Part shown: positions 52,243 through 61,087 of the stretch, one piece after another
How the letters are laid out: each line of letters begins with the position of its first letter
Position numbering within the stretch: position 1 is the stretch's first letter
Source: Pseudomonas tolaasii NCPPB 2192
Lineage (GTDB): Bacteria; Pseudomonadota; Gammaproteobacteria; Pseudomonadales; Pseudomonadaceae
Assembly: GCF_002813445.1 (NCBI RefSeq)
Contig: NZ_PHHD01000001.1
Span: forward strand, 1,116,001-1,180,000
DNA length: 64,000 bases
Direction of reading: 5' to 3'
The notes under the pieces: generated by a model
Told to the model about the DNA's origin: nothing
Databases searched by the model: none
What the model saw: only the letters and a program-made list of their open reading frames with translations
Program-made: the position numbers and the translations under genes

Positions 52243-53385
52243 ATGAGCCAACAGCCCTTTCTGCCGTTTTCCAAACCTACCATTGATGAGGCCACCATCT
52301 CGGCGGTCGGCGATGTACTGCGCTCGGGCTGGATCACCAGCGGGCCGAAAGTGCAGGCGTTTGAAGCACAACTGTCGGAATACTTTGGCGGCCGCCCCGT
52401 GCGCACCTTCAACTCCGGCACTTGCACCATGGAAATCGCGTTGCGTATCGCCGGTATCGGGCCCGGAGATGAAGTCATCACCACGCCGATTTCGTGGGTC
52501 GCGACGGCCAACGTGATCCTGGAAGTAGGCGCTACGCCGGTGTTTGCCGATATCGACCCGGTCACACGCAATATCGACCTGGCCAAGGTGGAAGCCGCCA
52601 TCACTCCGCGTACCAAGGCGATCATCCCGGTTTACCTGGCGGGGTTGCCGCTGGATATGCCGATGCTTTACGCACTGGCCAACAAGTACAACCTGCGTAT
52701 CGTCGAAGACGCCGCGCAAGCGCTGGGCTCCAGCTGGGACGGCGAGCGCATTGGTGCTACCGGTGATTTTGTGTCGTTCAGCTTCCAGGCAAACAAGAAC
52801 ATTACGTCGTCCGAAGGCGGTTGCCTGGTATTGAACAACGCCGAAGAAGCCCGCCTGGCGGAAAAGTATCGCCTGCAGGGCGTTACCCGCACCGGTTTCG
52901 ACGGCCTGGACGTGGATGTGCTGGGCGGCAAGTTCAACATGACCGATATCGCCGCAACCATCGGCCTGGGCCAGTTTGCCCATATTGAAAAGATCACGGC
53001 GCACCGCCAGAACCTGGCACGCCACTACTTCAAATGCTTCGGCAGTGACTTTGAAGAGAAATACGGCGCGCAATTGCCACCGGCGGACTTCGAAAACAGC
53101 AACTGGCACCTGTTCCAACTGGTGCTCCCGGAGCGTCAGGACGGCCTGCCGGCTCGCGCCACGTTCATGGAGCAGATGCAAGCCCACGGCGTGGGCATTG
53201 GCTATCACTACCCGCCGATCCACCTGCTGAGCCTTTATAAGGCGCAGGGGTTCAAGGAAGGTATGTTCCCGGTGGCAGAGAAAGTTGGGCGTTTGATCGT
53301 GTCTTTGCCGATGTTTACGGCGATGACGGAGGCGGATGTCGAGCGGTCTGTAGCAGCAGTAAAAGCAGTGCTGAAACCGGAGTAA
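52243..53385 (+). CDS. DegT/DnrJ/EryC1/StrS-family aminotransferase (ArnB-like), orphan
   Basis: A 380-residue sugar aminotransferase with Lys185 in FQANKNITSSEGG, VEDAAQALGSSWDG for the pyridine Asp and FNSGTCTMEIAL for the phosphate loop. Length, spacing and motifs resemble ArnB/WecE-type nucleotide-sugar aminotransferases more closely than the other DegT gene in this window. There are no sugar dehydratase, glycosyltransferase or flippase genes nearby. The ATG at 52243 is the only start near the family N-terminus (FLPFSKPTIDEATISAV). Its substrate is unknown. Confidence 0.87.
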   Translation: MSQQPFLPFSKPTIDEATISAVGDVLRSGWITSGPKVQAFEAQLSEYFGGRPVRTFNSGTCTMEIALRIAGIGPGDEVITTPISWVATANVILEVGATPVFADIDPVTRNIDLAKVEAAITPRTKAIIPVYLAGLPLDMPMLYALANKYNLRIVEDAAQALGSSWDGERIGATGDFVSFSFQANKNITSSEGGCLVLNNAEEARLAEKYRLQGVTRTGFDGLDVDVLGGKFNMTDIAATIGLGQFAHIEKITAHRQNLARHYFKCFGSDFEEKYGAQLPPADFENSNWHLFQLVLPERQDGLPARATFMEQMQAHGVGIGYHYPPIHLLSLYKAQGFKEGMFPVAEKVGRLIVSLPMFTAMTEADVERSVAAVKAVLKPE

Positions 53386-53396
53386 CCCCCAATCAA

Positions 53397-53484
53397 ATGT
53401 GGGAGCTGGCTTGCCAGCGATGCAAACACCTCGTTGTATCAGTTACACCGGGGTGATGTTATCGCAGGCAAGCCAGCTCCCACA
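53397..53484. repeat. REPIN doublet R9 with conserved interior
   Basis: GCTGGCTTGCC-class arms around an interior (GCAAACACCT...ACACCGGGGTGATGTTATCG) matching R5 and R10. Confidence 0.9.
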
Positions 53485-53513
53485 TTGGCTTGTGCCGTTT
53501 CAGCTATCTGCGT

Positions 53514-53897
53514 TTACTCGCCGATGGCGGCTTTGTAGCCGGCGGCATCCAGCAGTTTTTCCAGGTCAGCCGGGTTGCTTGGCTTGAGCTTGAAGATCCA
53601 AGCGCCGTACGGGTCGGAGTTCAACAGCTCTGGCTCACCGCTCAGGGCTTCGTTCACTGCAATCACTTCGCCAGCGATTGGCGAGTAGATATCCGACGCA
53701 GCTTTCACCGACTCAACCACACCCGCCTGGTCAGCAGCGGCAAACTCGTTGCCGACTTCGGTCAGCTCAACGAACACCACGTCACCCAACGCTTCCTGAG
53801 CATGGTCGGAGATACCGACGGTCACGGTGCCATCCGCTTCCAGACGGGCCCACTCGTGGCTTTCGGCAAAACGCAGGTCGGCAGGGATATCGCTCAT
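53514..53897 (-). CDS. gcvH: Glycine cleavage system H protein
   Basis: A 127-residue lipoyl carrier. The lipoylated Lys65 lies in VVESVKAASDIYSP, and the family blocks HEWARLEADGTVTVGISDHAQEALGDVVFVELPEVG-like are clear. It shuttles the aminomethyl group between P, T and L proteins. It is 53 bases after gcvT on the same strand. Start at 53897 (MSDIPADLRFAESHEW) is five codons inside the open frame. Confidence 0.96.
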   Translation of the reverse strand: MSDIPADLRFAESHEWARLEADGTVTVGISDHAQEALGDVVFVELTEVGNEFAAADQAGVVESVKAASDIYSPIAGEVIAVNEALSGEPELLNSDPYGAWIFKLKPSNPADLEKLLDAAGYKAAIGE

Positions 53898-53950
53898 AAT
53901 CTGTGTCCTCAAGTAGAAATGTCAGCGGCCTTCGGCCTGCCGGAAATAGG

Positions 53951-55033
53951 TTAGATCAAGGTTTTGCCATGGCGCACGAAGGTCGGTTTGACCACTCGAA
54001 CCGGATACCACTTGCCGCGGATTTCCACTTCGGCCCGGTCGGCGGTGGCCGTCGGTACTCGCGCCAGGGCAATGGATTTGCTCAGCGTAGGAGAGAAACT
54101 ACCACTGGTGATCTCCCCTTCGCCAACATTGGCGATACGAACCACTTGATGAGCGCGTAAAACCCCACGCTCCTCCAGTACCAGCCCGACCAGTTTGAAC
54201 TGCACACCCGCCGCTTTTTCCGCTTCCAGCGCGGCGCGGCCGATGAAGTTGCGCCCTGCTGGCTCCCAGGCAATGCTCCAGGCCATGTTGGCTGCCAGCG
54301 GCGTAACATCCTGATGGATATCCTGGCCATACAGGTTCATGCCGGCCTCCAGACGCAAGGTATCGCGGGCGCCGAGGCCGATGGGTGAAATACCGGCGCC
54401 GACCAGATCGTTGAAAAACCCTGGCGCCTGATCGGCGGGCAAGACAATTTCCAGGCCGTCTTCGCCGGTGTATCCCGTGCGGGCGATAAACCAGTCGCCG
54501 TCGGCCTGGCCTTCGAAAGGCTTGAGCTGGTGGATCAGGGTGCTGCGGGTTTGGGTAACCAATTCGGCGATTTTCTGCCGGGCGTGGGGGCCCTGGATGG
54601 CGAGCATGGCCAACTCGGGCCGCTCGTGCAGTTGCGCCGAGTAATTGCCCAGTTGCGCCTGCATCCAGGCCATGTCCTGATCACGCGTGGCGGCGTTGAC
54701 TACCAAGCGATACCCGCTTTCGGTGCGGTAGACGATCATGTCATCCACCACACCGCCGCGCTCGTTGAGCATGGCGCTATAGAGCGCATGGCCGCAGCCA
54801 TGCAAACGATCAACATCATTGGCCAGCAGGTGCTGGAGCCATTCCCTGGCCTGAAGGCCTGTGACATCAATCACGGTCATATGGGATACATCGAACACCC
54901 CGCAGTCGCGTCGCACCTGGTGGTGCTCTTCAACTTGCGAGCCGTAATGCAGAGGCATATCCCAACCGCCAAAATCGACCATTTTCGCGCCGAGGGCGAG
55001 ATGCAGGTCATACAGAGGCGTACGCTGTCCCAT
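53951..55033 (-). CDS. gcvT: Glycine cleavage system T protein (aminomethyltransferase)
   Basis: A 360-residue folate-dependent aminomethyltransferase. Family blocks are PLYDLHLALGAKMVDFGGWDMPLHYGSQ-like, GVFDVSHMTVIDVTG, FIARTGYTGEDGLEI with the tetrahydrofolate-site Asp/Glu, and GARDTLRLEAGMNLYG. It transfers the methylene unit to tetrahydrofolate and releases ammonia. The ATG at 55033 is preceded by AAGGAGAAACCC. It is followed by gcvH; gcvP is not here. I see no glycine riboswitch in the 154 bases before it. Confidence 0.95.
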   Translation of the reverse strand: MGQRTPLYDLHLALGAKMVDFGGWDMPLHYGSQVEEHHQVRRDCGVFDVSHMTVIDVTGLQAREWLQHLLANDVDRLHGCGHALYSAMLNERGGVVDDMIVYRTESGYRLVVNAATRDQDMAWMQAQLGNYSAQLHERPELAMLAIQGPHARQKIAELVTQTRSTLIHQLKPFEGQADGDWFIARTGYTGEDGLEIVLPADQAPGFFNDLVGAGISPIGLGARDTLRLEAGMNLYGQDIHQDVTPLAANMAWSIAWEPAGRNFIGRAALEAEKAAGVQFKLVGLVLEERGVLRAHQVVRIANVGEGEITSGSFSPTLSKSIALARVPTATADRAEVEIRGKWYPVRVVKPTFVRHGKTLI

Positions 55034-55187
55034 GGGTTTCTCCTTCCGGGCTTGGCGAAGGTGCGCGGAGCTGCTGTTCGCGCTCAAGCGTTGAACTACA
55101 AGGCTTGCGGCACGTTCAGCGACCCGCTCCGAAAGACGAAGCGCACCGAATGCCGCGCATTGTAGCCGCAAGCCGTAGGACTGGCAC

Positions 55188-56804
55188 CTAACCGATTTGC
55201 CGCGCGGAGCGTCGGATCAGTCCGATGACCGGCAACAGGCCCACCAGTACCAGCGTCAGTGCCGGCAGTGAGGCCCGCGCCCATTCGCCTTCGCTGGTCA
55301 TTTCAAAGATGCGTACCGCCAGGGTGTCCCAACCAAACGGGCGCATCAGCAGCGTCGCGGGCATTTCCTTGAGCACGTCGACGAACACCAGCAGCGCCGC
55401 GCTCAACGTGCCGGGCAGCAACAACGGCAGATACACTTTGCAAAACAGTCGCGGCCCGCTCACGCCAAGGCTGCGTGCCGCCTCCGGCAAGGATGGACGG
55501 ATCCGCGCCAGGCTGTTTTCCAAAGGCCCGTACGCCACCGCCAGAAACCGCACCAGATAGGCCAGCACCAGCGCCGACAGGCTACCCAGCAGCAACGGCT
55601 TGCCCGCCCCGCCCAGCCAACCCGACAGCGGCACCACCAGTTCACGGTCCAGGTAGCTGAAGGCCAGCATGATCGACACCGCCAGCACCGAGCCCGGCAA
55701 GGCATAGCCGACATTCGCCAGGCTGATGCCGGACCGAATCGCCCGGGTCGGCGCCAAGCGGTTGGCGAACGCCAATACCAGCGCCACGCTGACGGTAATC
55801 AGCGCTGCGATGCCGCCCAGGTACAGCGTGTGGACGATCAGCCCCGAGTAACGCTCATCCCAGTCGAAACGGCCGCGCTGCCAGAACCAGGCGATCAGCT
55901 GCAGCATCGGGATCACAAAAGCACAAGCGAACACCAAGCCACACCAGCCACTGGCCATCGCAGCCTTGAACCCGCGCAGGTGATACAGCGCCTGGCCCCG
56001 TGGCCGCTCATTGGCCGGTCGGCTCGCGCCTCGGGCACGTCGCTCGCCGTAGAGCACCAGCATCACCACCAGCAGCAACAGGCTGGCCAGTTGCGCCGCA
56101 CTCGACAGGCTGAAAAAGCCGTACCAGGTCTTGTAGATGGCGGTGGTGAAGGTGTCGAAGTTGAACACCGAGACGGCACCGAAATCTGCCAGGGTTTCCA
56201 TCAAGGCCAGCGCCACTCCCGCACCAATCGCCGGCCGTGCCATGGGCAGTGCCACATGCGAGAACGCTCGCCACGGCGACTGTCCCAGCACCCGCGCCGC
56301 TTCCATCAAGCCTCTGCCCTGGGCCAGAAACGCCGTGCGCGCCAGCAGATACACATAGGGGTAGAACACCAGCACCAGCACGATAATCACGCCACTGGTG
56401 GAACGCACCCGTGGCAACCGCAGCCCCGTGCCAAACCATTCACGCAACAGGGTTTGCACGGGGCCGGAGAAGTCCAGCAGGCCGACGAATACAAACGCCA
56501 GCACATAAGCCGGAATGGCGAAAGGCAGCATCAATGCCCAGTCGAGCCAGCGCCGGCCGGGGAATTCGCAGAGGCTGGTGAGCCAGGCCAGGCTGACGCC
56601 GAGCAAGGTCACGCCCACGCCCACGCCCAGCACCAGGGTCAACGTATTGCCGAGCAGACGCGGCATCTGCGTGTCCCAGAGGTGCGACCAGATTTGCGCG
56701 TCGATACTTTGCCACGACAGCAACAGCACGCTCAGCGGCAGCAGCACCAGGGCAGCGACGGTGAAGACCGGCAGGTACCAGCGGCGTTGGGCGGGGTGGG
56801 CCAA
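55188..56804 (-). CDS. Iron(III) ABC transporter permease, two-module fusion
   Basis: A 538-residue inner-membrane permease (FbpB/HitB type) formed from two six-helix modules, each with an EAA loop: MEAARVLGQSPWRAFSHVALPMARP near residue 180 and PEAARSLGVSGPRLFCKVYLPLLLPG near 450. It imports ferric iron (or another metal or anion) delivered by the binding protein encoded next. The start is a TTG at 56804; the next in-frame ATG would lose the first membrane helix. The two genes are separated by a REPIN (R10). No ATPase gene is in the window. Confidence 0.9.
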   Translation of the reverse strand: MAHPAQRRWYLPVFTVAALVLLPLSVLLLSWQSIDAQIWSHLWDTQMPRLLGNTLTLVLGVGVGVTLLGVSLAWLTSLCEFPGRRWLDWALMLPFAIPAYVLAFVFVGLLDFSGPVQTLLREWFGTGLRLPRVRSTSGVIIVLVLVFYPYVYLLARTAFLAQGRGLMEAARVLGQSPWRAFSHVALPMARPAIGAGVALALMETLADFGAVSVFNFDTFTTAIYKTWYGFFSLSSAAQLASLLLLVVMLVLYGERRARGASRPANERPRGQALYHLRGFKAAMASGWCGLVFACAFVIPMLQLIAWFWQRGRFDWDERYSGLIVHTLYLGGIAALITVSVALVLAFANRLAPTRAIRSGISLANVGYALPGSVLAVSIMLAFSYLDRELVVPLSGWLGGAGKPLLLGSLSALVLAYLVRFLAVAYGPLENSLARIRPSLPEAARSLGVSGPRLFCKVYLPLLLPGTLSAALLVFVDVLKEMPATLLMRPFGWDTLAVRIFEMTSEGEWARASLPALTLVLVGLLPVIGLIRRSARQIG

Positions 56805-56850
56805 GGAAAAGCTCTCAGAATTATGAAAAATTTGAAGTCGCCGCTAACCA

Positions 56851-56938
56851 ATGTGAGAGCTGGCTTGCCTGCGATGCAGACACCTCGGGACATCAGTCAT
56901 ACCGAGGTGATGCTATCGCAGGCAAGCCAGCTCCCACA
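56851..56938. repeat. REPIN doublet R10 with conserved interior
   Basis: GCTGGCTTGCC-class arms, the left one mutated (GTGAGAGC), with the same kind of interior (GCAGACACCT...ATACCGAGGTGATGCTATCG) as R5 and R9. It lies inside the permease/binding-protein transcription unit. Confidence 0.9.
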
Positions 56939-56968
56939 CACTGCTTCCACACTTGAACGGGTGTGCTG

Positions 56969-57973
56969 TCAGTTCCAGCCAGCGCGATCCATCAACCGGA
57001 TCGCTTCGGCCTGGCGCTTGCCCGCCACTTCCACCGGCAGGGTATCGGCCACGAACTTGCCCCAGGTCGCCACTTCCGCCGACGGCGGTACGGCAGGGTT
57101 GGCCGGGAATTCCTGGTTCACGTCGGCAAAGATCTTCTGTGCCTCAGGCGTGGTCATCCATTCCACCAGTGCCTTGGCGGCTTCCGGGTGTGGCGCGTGT
57201 TTGGTCAGGCCAATGCCCGACAGGTTCACGTGCACGCCGCGGTCGCCCTGGTTCGGCCAGAACAGCTTCACCGCCAGGTCCGGTTTCTGCTTGTGCAGGC
57301 GGCCGTAGTAGTAAGTGTTGACGATGCCCACGTCGCACTGCCCGGCATTAATAGCTTCAAGCACGGCGATGTCATCGGAGAACACGTCGGTGGACAGATT
57401 GTTGACCCAGCCCTTGACGATTTCCTCGGTCCTGGCCGCGCCATGGGTTTCGATCAGGGTGGCGGTCAGCGACTGGTTGTAGACCTTTTTCGCCGTGCGC
57501 AGGCACAGGCGGCCTTCCCATTGTTTGTCGGCCAGGGCCTCGTAGGTGGTGAGGTCAGCCTCTTTCACGCGCGCAGTGGAATAGGCGATGGTCCGTGCGC
57601 GCAGGCTCAAGCCGGTCCAGGCATGGTTGGAGGAGCGGTATTGCAGGGGAATGTTCTTGTCGATCACCGCCGAGGTGAACGGCTGCAGGATGCCCATTTG
57701 CTCGGCCTGCCAGAGGTTGCCGGCATCCACCGTGAGCAGCAGGTCGGCGGTGGCGTTTTCGCCCTCGGCCTTGATGCGCTGCATCAGCGGGGCTTCCTTG
57801 TCGGTGATGAACTTGACCTGCACGCCGGTCTTTTGGGTGTAGGCGTCGAACACCGGCTTGATCAGTTCGTCGATCCGCGAGGAGTAGACCACCACTTCGT
57901 CGGCCGCCTGTACGCAGGTGCTGCCGATAAGGGTGAGTGCCAGGGCAGTCAGGAGGCGCTTGGGTGCCGACAT
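56969..57973 (-). CDS. Iron(III) ABC transporter periplasmic binding protein
   Basis: A 334-residue FbpA/HitA-like protein with a signal peptide (about 23 residues, CVQA before ADE). The family start VVVYSSRIDELIKPVFDAY, TADLLLTVDAGNLWQAEQMG and the iron-coordinating tyrosine pair in VNTYYYGRL (near residue 230) point to direct ferric iron binding. It delivers iron to the downstream permease. The REPIN between the two genes could set the higher expression of the binding protein. P. aeruginosa hitAB-like genes sit in the same place between gcvT and ubiI. Confidence 0.91.
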   Translation of the reverse strand: MSAPKRLLTALALTLIGSTCVQAADEVVVYSSRIDELIKPVFDAYTQKTGVQVKFITDKEAPLMQRIKAEGENATADLLLTVDAGNLWQAEQMGILQPFTSAVIDKNIPLQYRSSNHAWTGLSLRARTIAYSTARVKEADLTTYEALADKQWEGRLCLRTAKKVYNQSLTATLIETHGAARTEEIVKGWVNNLSTDVFSDDIAVLEAINAGQCDVGIVNTYYYGRLHKQKPDLAVKLFWPNQGDRGVHVNLSGIGLTKHAPHPEAAKALVEWMTTPEAQKIFADVNQEFPANPAVPPSAEVATWGKFVADTLPVEVAGKRQAEAIRLMDRAGWN

Positions 57974-58088
57974 GGGTGCGGTCTCTCATTTGCAAGAAGA
58001 GCGCAAATGATAAGGACTCACATTTGGTGGTGCTTGGTGGAGGCGTTACGAGATGTTGCACACCAGTTTTTCAGGCGAACAATTTTCC

Positions 58089-58179
58089 CTGTGGGAGCGA
58101 GCTTGCTCGCGAAAGCGGTCTATCAGTCACTAATGTGCTGACTGACACTCCGCCTTCGCGGGCAAGCCCGCTCCCACAG
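58089..58179. repeat. REPIN doublet R11 (GCGGGCTTGC class)
   Basis: Left arm TGTGGGAGCGAGCTTGCTCG (one base off consensus), right arm CGGGCAAGCCCGCTCCCACA. It lies between ubiI and the iron-binding protein gene. Confidence 0.9.
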
Positions 58180-58194
58180 GGGATCGCGTCGGAG

Positions 58195-59418
58195 TCAGGG
58201 TTTGGCCAGGTCCGGGAGGTCGCCGCTCAGGCCGAGGGCCTGGCGCACGAACACGGCCTTGGCTTCGGGCATTTGGTCGACCATCTTCAAGCCGGCGTTG
58301 CGTAGCCAGCGCAGCGGCAGTTGATCGGCCTGGAACAAGCGCTCAAACCCTTCCATCGCGGCCATCAAGGCAAGGTTGTGCGGCATGCGTCGGCGTTCGT
58401 AACGGCTCAGCACTTTCACATCGGCCAGGCGTTCTCCGCGCTCAGTGGCCGCCAGCAGCACGTCGGCCAATGTCGCCGCGTCGAGGAAGCCCAGGTTCAC
58501 GCCCTGCCCCGCCAGCGGGTGAATCACATGCGCCGCGTCGCCGATCAGTGCCAGGCCTTCGGCCACGTAGCGTTTGGCGTGACGTTGACGCAACGGCACG
58601 CAAACGCGCGGGTCGGCGCTGATCACGGTGCCCAGGCGCCCCTCAAAGGCACGTTCCAGTTCACGGCAGAAGCTTTCATCGTCCAGTGCCATCAAACGCT
58701 CGGATTCTGCCGGTGTGGTCGACCACACGATCGAACACCAGTCTTCTTGCCCGTCCCGCGCCAGCGGCAAAAACGCCAGCGGGCCGGTGTCGGTAAAACG
58801 CTGCCAGGCCGTGCGCTGGTGCGGCTGACTGCTGTGCACGCTGGTGACGATGGCGTTGTGCAGGTAATCCCATTCACGGGTTGCGGTGCCGGTCAGGCGG
58901 CGTACGGCGGAGTTGGCGCCATCGGCGGCCACCACCAGTGGCGCGCGCAATGTGCGGCCATCGGCGAGCGTCAGCAGCCAGTCGTCGCCGGAGCGGCGCA
59001 TCTGTTCCAGGCGCGCATTGGCCAAAAGGCCCAGGTCGCAGTCATGCAGGCGGTCGAGCAGAGCATCCTGCACCACGCGGTTCTCGACGATATGCCCAAG
59101 CACTTCGGCATGTACGCTGGCCGCCGAGAAGTGGATCTGCCCGGTGCCGCTGCCGTCCCACACCTGCATTTCGCCATAAGGGCTGGCGCGCCGCTCGACG
59201 ATGCCGTCCCACACGCCAAGGCGCTCCAGGATGCGCTGACTGGCGGCCGACAAGGCGCTCACGCGGGGCTCGAACGCCGCGGCGCGGTCGAACGGTTTGA
59301 CGCTCAACGGGCTGCCATCGAGCAGCAGCACTTGCAGGCCACTGCCCTGCAACGCCAGCGCCAGGGCGCTTCCGACCATTCCGGCCCCGACAATCAGCAC
59401 ATCTGCGCGCATGTCCAT
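58195..59418 (-). CDS. FAD-dependent ubiquinone hydroxylase (UbiI/VisC-like)
   Basis: A 407-residue monooxygenase of the UbiH/VisC family. The GxGxxG motif is VGAGMVGSALALAL; LVVAADGANSAVRRL is the DG motif and LALIGDAAHVIHPLAGQGVNLG is the GD motif. It hydroxylates ring positions in ubiquinone synthesis; by position beside ubiH it fits UbiI. A start at 59412 (MRADVLIVG) is equally possible. It is four bases after the DUF4442 stop, in the pepP-ubiH-DUF4442-ubiI operon. Confidence 0.9.
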   Translation of the reverse strand: MDMRADVLIVGAGMVGSALALALQGSGLQVLLLDGSPLSVKPFDRAAAFEPRVSALSAASQRILERLGVWDGIVERRASPYGEMQVWDGSGTGQIHFSAASVHAEVLGHIVENRVVQDALLDRLHDCDLGLLANARLEQMRRSGDDWLLTLADGRTLRAPLVVAADGANSAVRRLTGTATREWDYLHNAIVTSVHSSQPHQRTAWQRFTDTGPLAFLPLARDGQEDWCSIVWSTTPAESERLMALDDESFCRELERAFEGRLGTVISADPRVCVPLRQRHAKRYVAEGLALIGDAAHVIHPLAGQGVNLGFLDAATLADVLLAATERGERLADVKVLSRYERRRMPHNLALMAAMEGFERLFQADQLPLRWLRNAGLKMVDQMPEAKAVFVRQALGLSGDLPDLAKP

Positions 59419-59421
59419 GCT

Positions 59422-59907
59422 TTAAGCCTGTTTTGCTGGCGGCTTGCGCCGCACGTAAAGGGTTTTGTCGACGCGCGCCACCAGCGTGCCGGCGCCGTCA
59501 CGAATCTCGACCTGGAGGTGCGGCAAGTACTTCTCGCCACCTGCGGTTTGCCTGCGGACCTCGTCCAGCAAAGCCTCGTCAATGGAAAACTCGGCGTACA
59601 CAGGACCTTTGCCCGGCGAGACAAAATCGATGCTCGCGGCTTTATCCCACACGATGTAGTCGCGGCCCAGGTTCTCCATCAACAGCAGCATGTAGAACGG
59701 GTCGACCATCGAATACAGGCTGCCGCCGAACTGGGTGCCGACGTAATTGCGGTTGTACCAGCCCAGGCCCATACGCACTTTGACGTGGCGAAAATCCGCA
59801 CTCAGCGCCTGCACGCGCACACCCGCGCCCAGATACGGCGGGTACAGGCTCAGGAACCAGCGCAACAATCGCGCCTTGCCCAAGCGCCGGGTCAGCCAGT
59901 TACGCAT
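59422..59907 (-). CDS. DUF4442 hotdog-fold protein
   Basis: A 161-residue protein with a DUF4442 (hotdog/thioesterase-like) domain: LGAGVRVQALSADFRHVKVRMGLGWYNRNYVGTQFGGSLYSMVDP and the C-terminal RDGAGTLVARVDKTLYVRRK. The long helix after GGSLYSMVD is the hotdog helix. Catalytic residues are not obvious; acyl-CoA thioesterase activity is a guess. The ATG at 59907 overlaps the ubiH stop by eight bases, indicating coupling; the longer frame upstream only reads ubiH out of frame. Confidence 0.82.
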   Translation of the reverse strand: MRNWLTRRLGKARLLRWFLSLYPPYLGAGVRVQALSADFRHVKVRMGLGWYNRNYVGTQFGGSLYSMVDPFYMLLLMENLGRDYIVWDKAASIDFVSPGKGPVYAEFSIDEALLDEVRRQTAGGEKYLPHLQVEIRDGAGTLVARVDKTLYVRRKPPAKQA

Positions 59908-61087
59908 CGGGGCGCGTGCCCAGGCCCATGGCCTGACGGGCGAACCAGCGTTTGGCCGGCGGCAGCAAGTCCAGGCCCAGCAGGCCCATGTTGCGGCCCA
60001 GCGCGACCAACGGTTGAGCGCTGCCAAACAGGCGCGTGACCTGATCGGAAAAGCCCACGGTGAGTTTCTGGTCCAGGCGCTGACGCTCGTGGTAGCGCTG
60101 CAAGGTGGCCAAGTCGCCCGGTACTTGCGGCCCGGCCAGCAAGGCTTCGGCCAACGCGTTCGCGTCGCGAAGGGACAGGTTGAAGCCCTGCCCGGCAATC
60201 GGGTGCAGGCTGTGGGCGGCATTGCCGAGCACGGCCAGGTGCGAGCGCACTTGTTCTTCGGCTTCCACCAGCGTCAGCGGATACAGATGCCGCACGCCGA
60301 CTTGCTTCAAGGTGCCCAGGCGATAGCCAAACACTCCCTGCAGTTCACTCAGGAAACTGCGCTCATCCAGATTGGCCAGGCGCTGGGCGTCCATGCCAAG
60401 GCGCGTCCACACCAGCGCGCAGCGGTTGTCCGGCAGCGGCAGCAGGGCCATCGGGCCTTCGTCGGTGAAGCGCTCGAAAGCTTCGCCGTTGTGGGCTTCA
60501 CTTGGGGTGATGTTGGCGATCAGCGCGCTCTGGTTATACGGTCGGGTTTTCACGCCGATGCCCAGTTGCTCGCGCAGGCCGGAGCGGCCGCCGTCGGCCA
60601 GCACCGCCAGGTCGCACTCCAGCACGGTTTCGTCGTTGAGGGTCAGGCGATAGCCGTCGGGCAGCGGCTCCATGCGTGTCACTTCCGCCGGGCAGCGCCA
60701 GCTGACCACGTCTTTGTCCAGACCTTTCCAAAGGCATTGGCCGAGCCAGGCGTTTTCCACCACGTAACCCAGCGCGGGCACACCCTCTTCCATCGCGGAC
60801 AACCGCGCAGTGGAGAAGCGCCCACGGTCGGACACGTGAATCTGTTTGATCGGTTCGGCGCGGCGGGAGATTTCCTGCCACAGGCCCAACCGCTGGTAAA
60901 TCTGACGGGCACCAAACGACAGTGCAGAAGAGCGCGCGTCATAACTCGGCTGGTAGGTGTCACCTGGTGCGAACGGCTCGATCAGCACGATTTTCCAGCC
61001 ACGGGCCTTGGCCCCGGCCTGCAACGCCAGCGCCAGGCTGGCGCCGACCAGGCCACCGCCGATAATCGCCAGGTTGACCCGGCTCAT
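59900..61087 (-). CDS. ubiH: 2-octaprenyl-6-methoxyphenol hydroxylase
   Basis: A 395-residue FAD monooxygenase of ubiquinone synthesis. The GxGxxG is IGGGLVGASLALALQ, the DG motif is VLADGGRSGLREQLG and the GD motif has the UbiH-type Asn, LGNAAHSLHPIAGQGFNLSLRDA, as in E. coli UbiH. The start at 61087 overlaps the pepP stop by four bases. It acts at the inner membrane on prenylated intermediates. Confidence 0.93.
   Translation of the reverse strand: MSRVNLAIIGGGLVGASLALALQAGAKARGWKIVLIEPFAPGDTYQPSYDARSSALSFGARQIYQRLGLWQEISRRAEPIKQIHVSDRGRFSTARLSAMEEGVPALGYVVENAWLGQCLWKGLDKDVVSWRCPAEVTRMEPLPDGYRLTLNDETVLECDLAVLADGGRSGLREQLGIGVKTRPYNQSALIANITPSEAHNGEAFERFTDEGPMALLPLPDNRCALVWTRLGMDAQRLANLDERSFLSELQGVFGYRLGTLKQVGVRHLYPLTLVEAEEQVRSHLAVLGNAAHSLHPIAGQGFNLSLRDANALAEALLAGPQVPGDLATLQRYHERQRLDQKLTVGFSDQVTRLFGSAQPLVALGRNMGLLGLDLLPPAKRWFARQAMGLGTRPDA

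Noticed and set aside
53951..55187. Possible glycine riboswitch before gcvT
   Set aside because: The 154-base leader shows none of the conserved glycine aptamer motifs that I can recognise, and the gene has a normal Shine-Dalgarno sequence at 55034-55048.
2361..58179. Repeated palindromes resembling a dispersed CRISPR
   Set aside because: The repeats are scattered one per intergenic gap, are inverted doublets, lack unique spacers in an array and have no cas genes. They are REPINs.
59422..60222. A 266-codon version of the DUF4442 gene
   Set aside because: The first 105 codons read ubiH out of frame. The short start at 59907 overlaps the ubiH stop by eight bases and gives the whole family domain.
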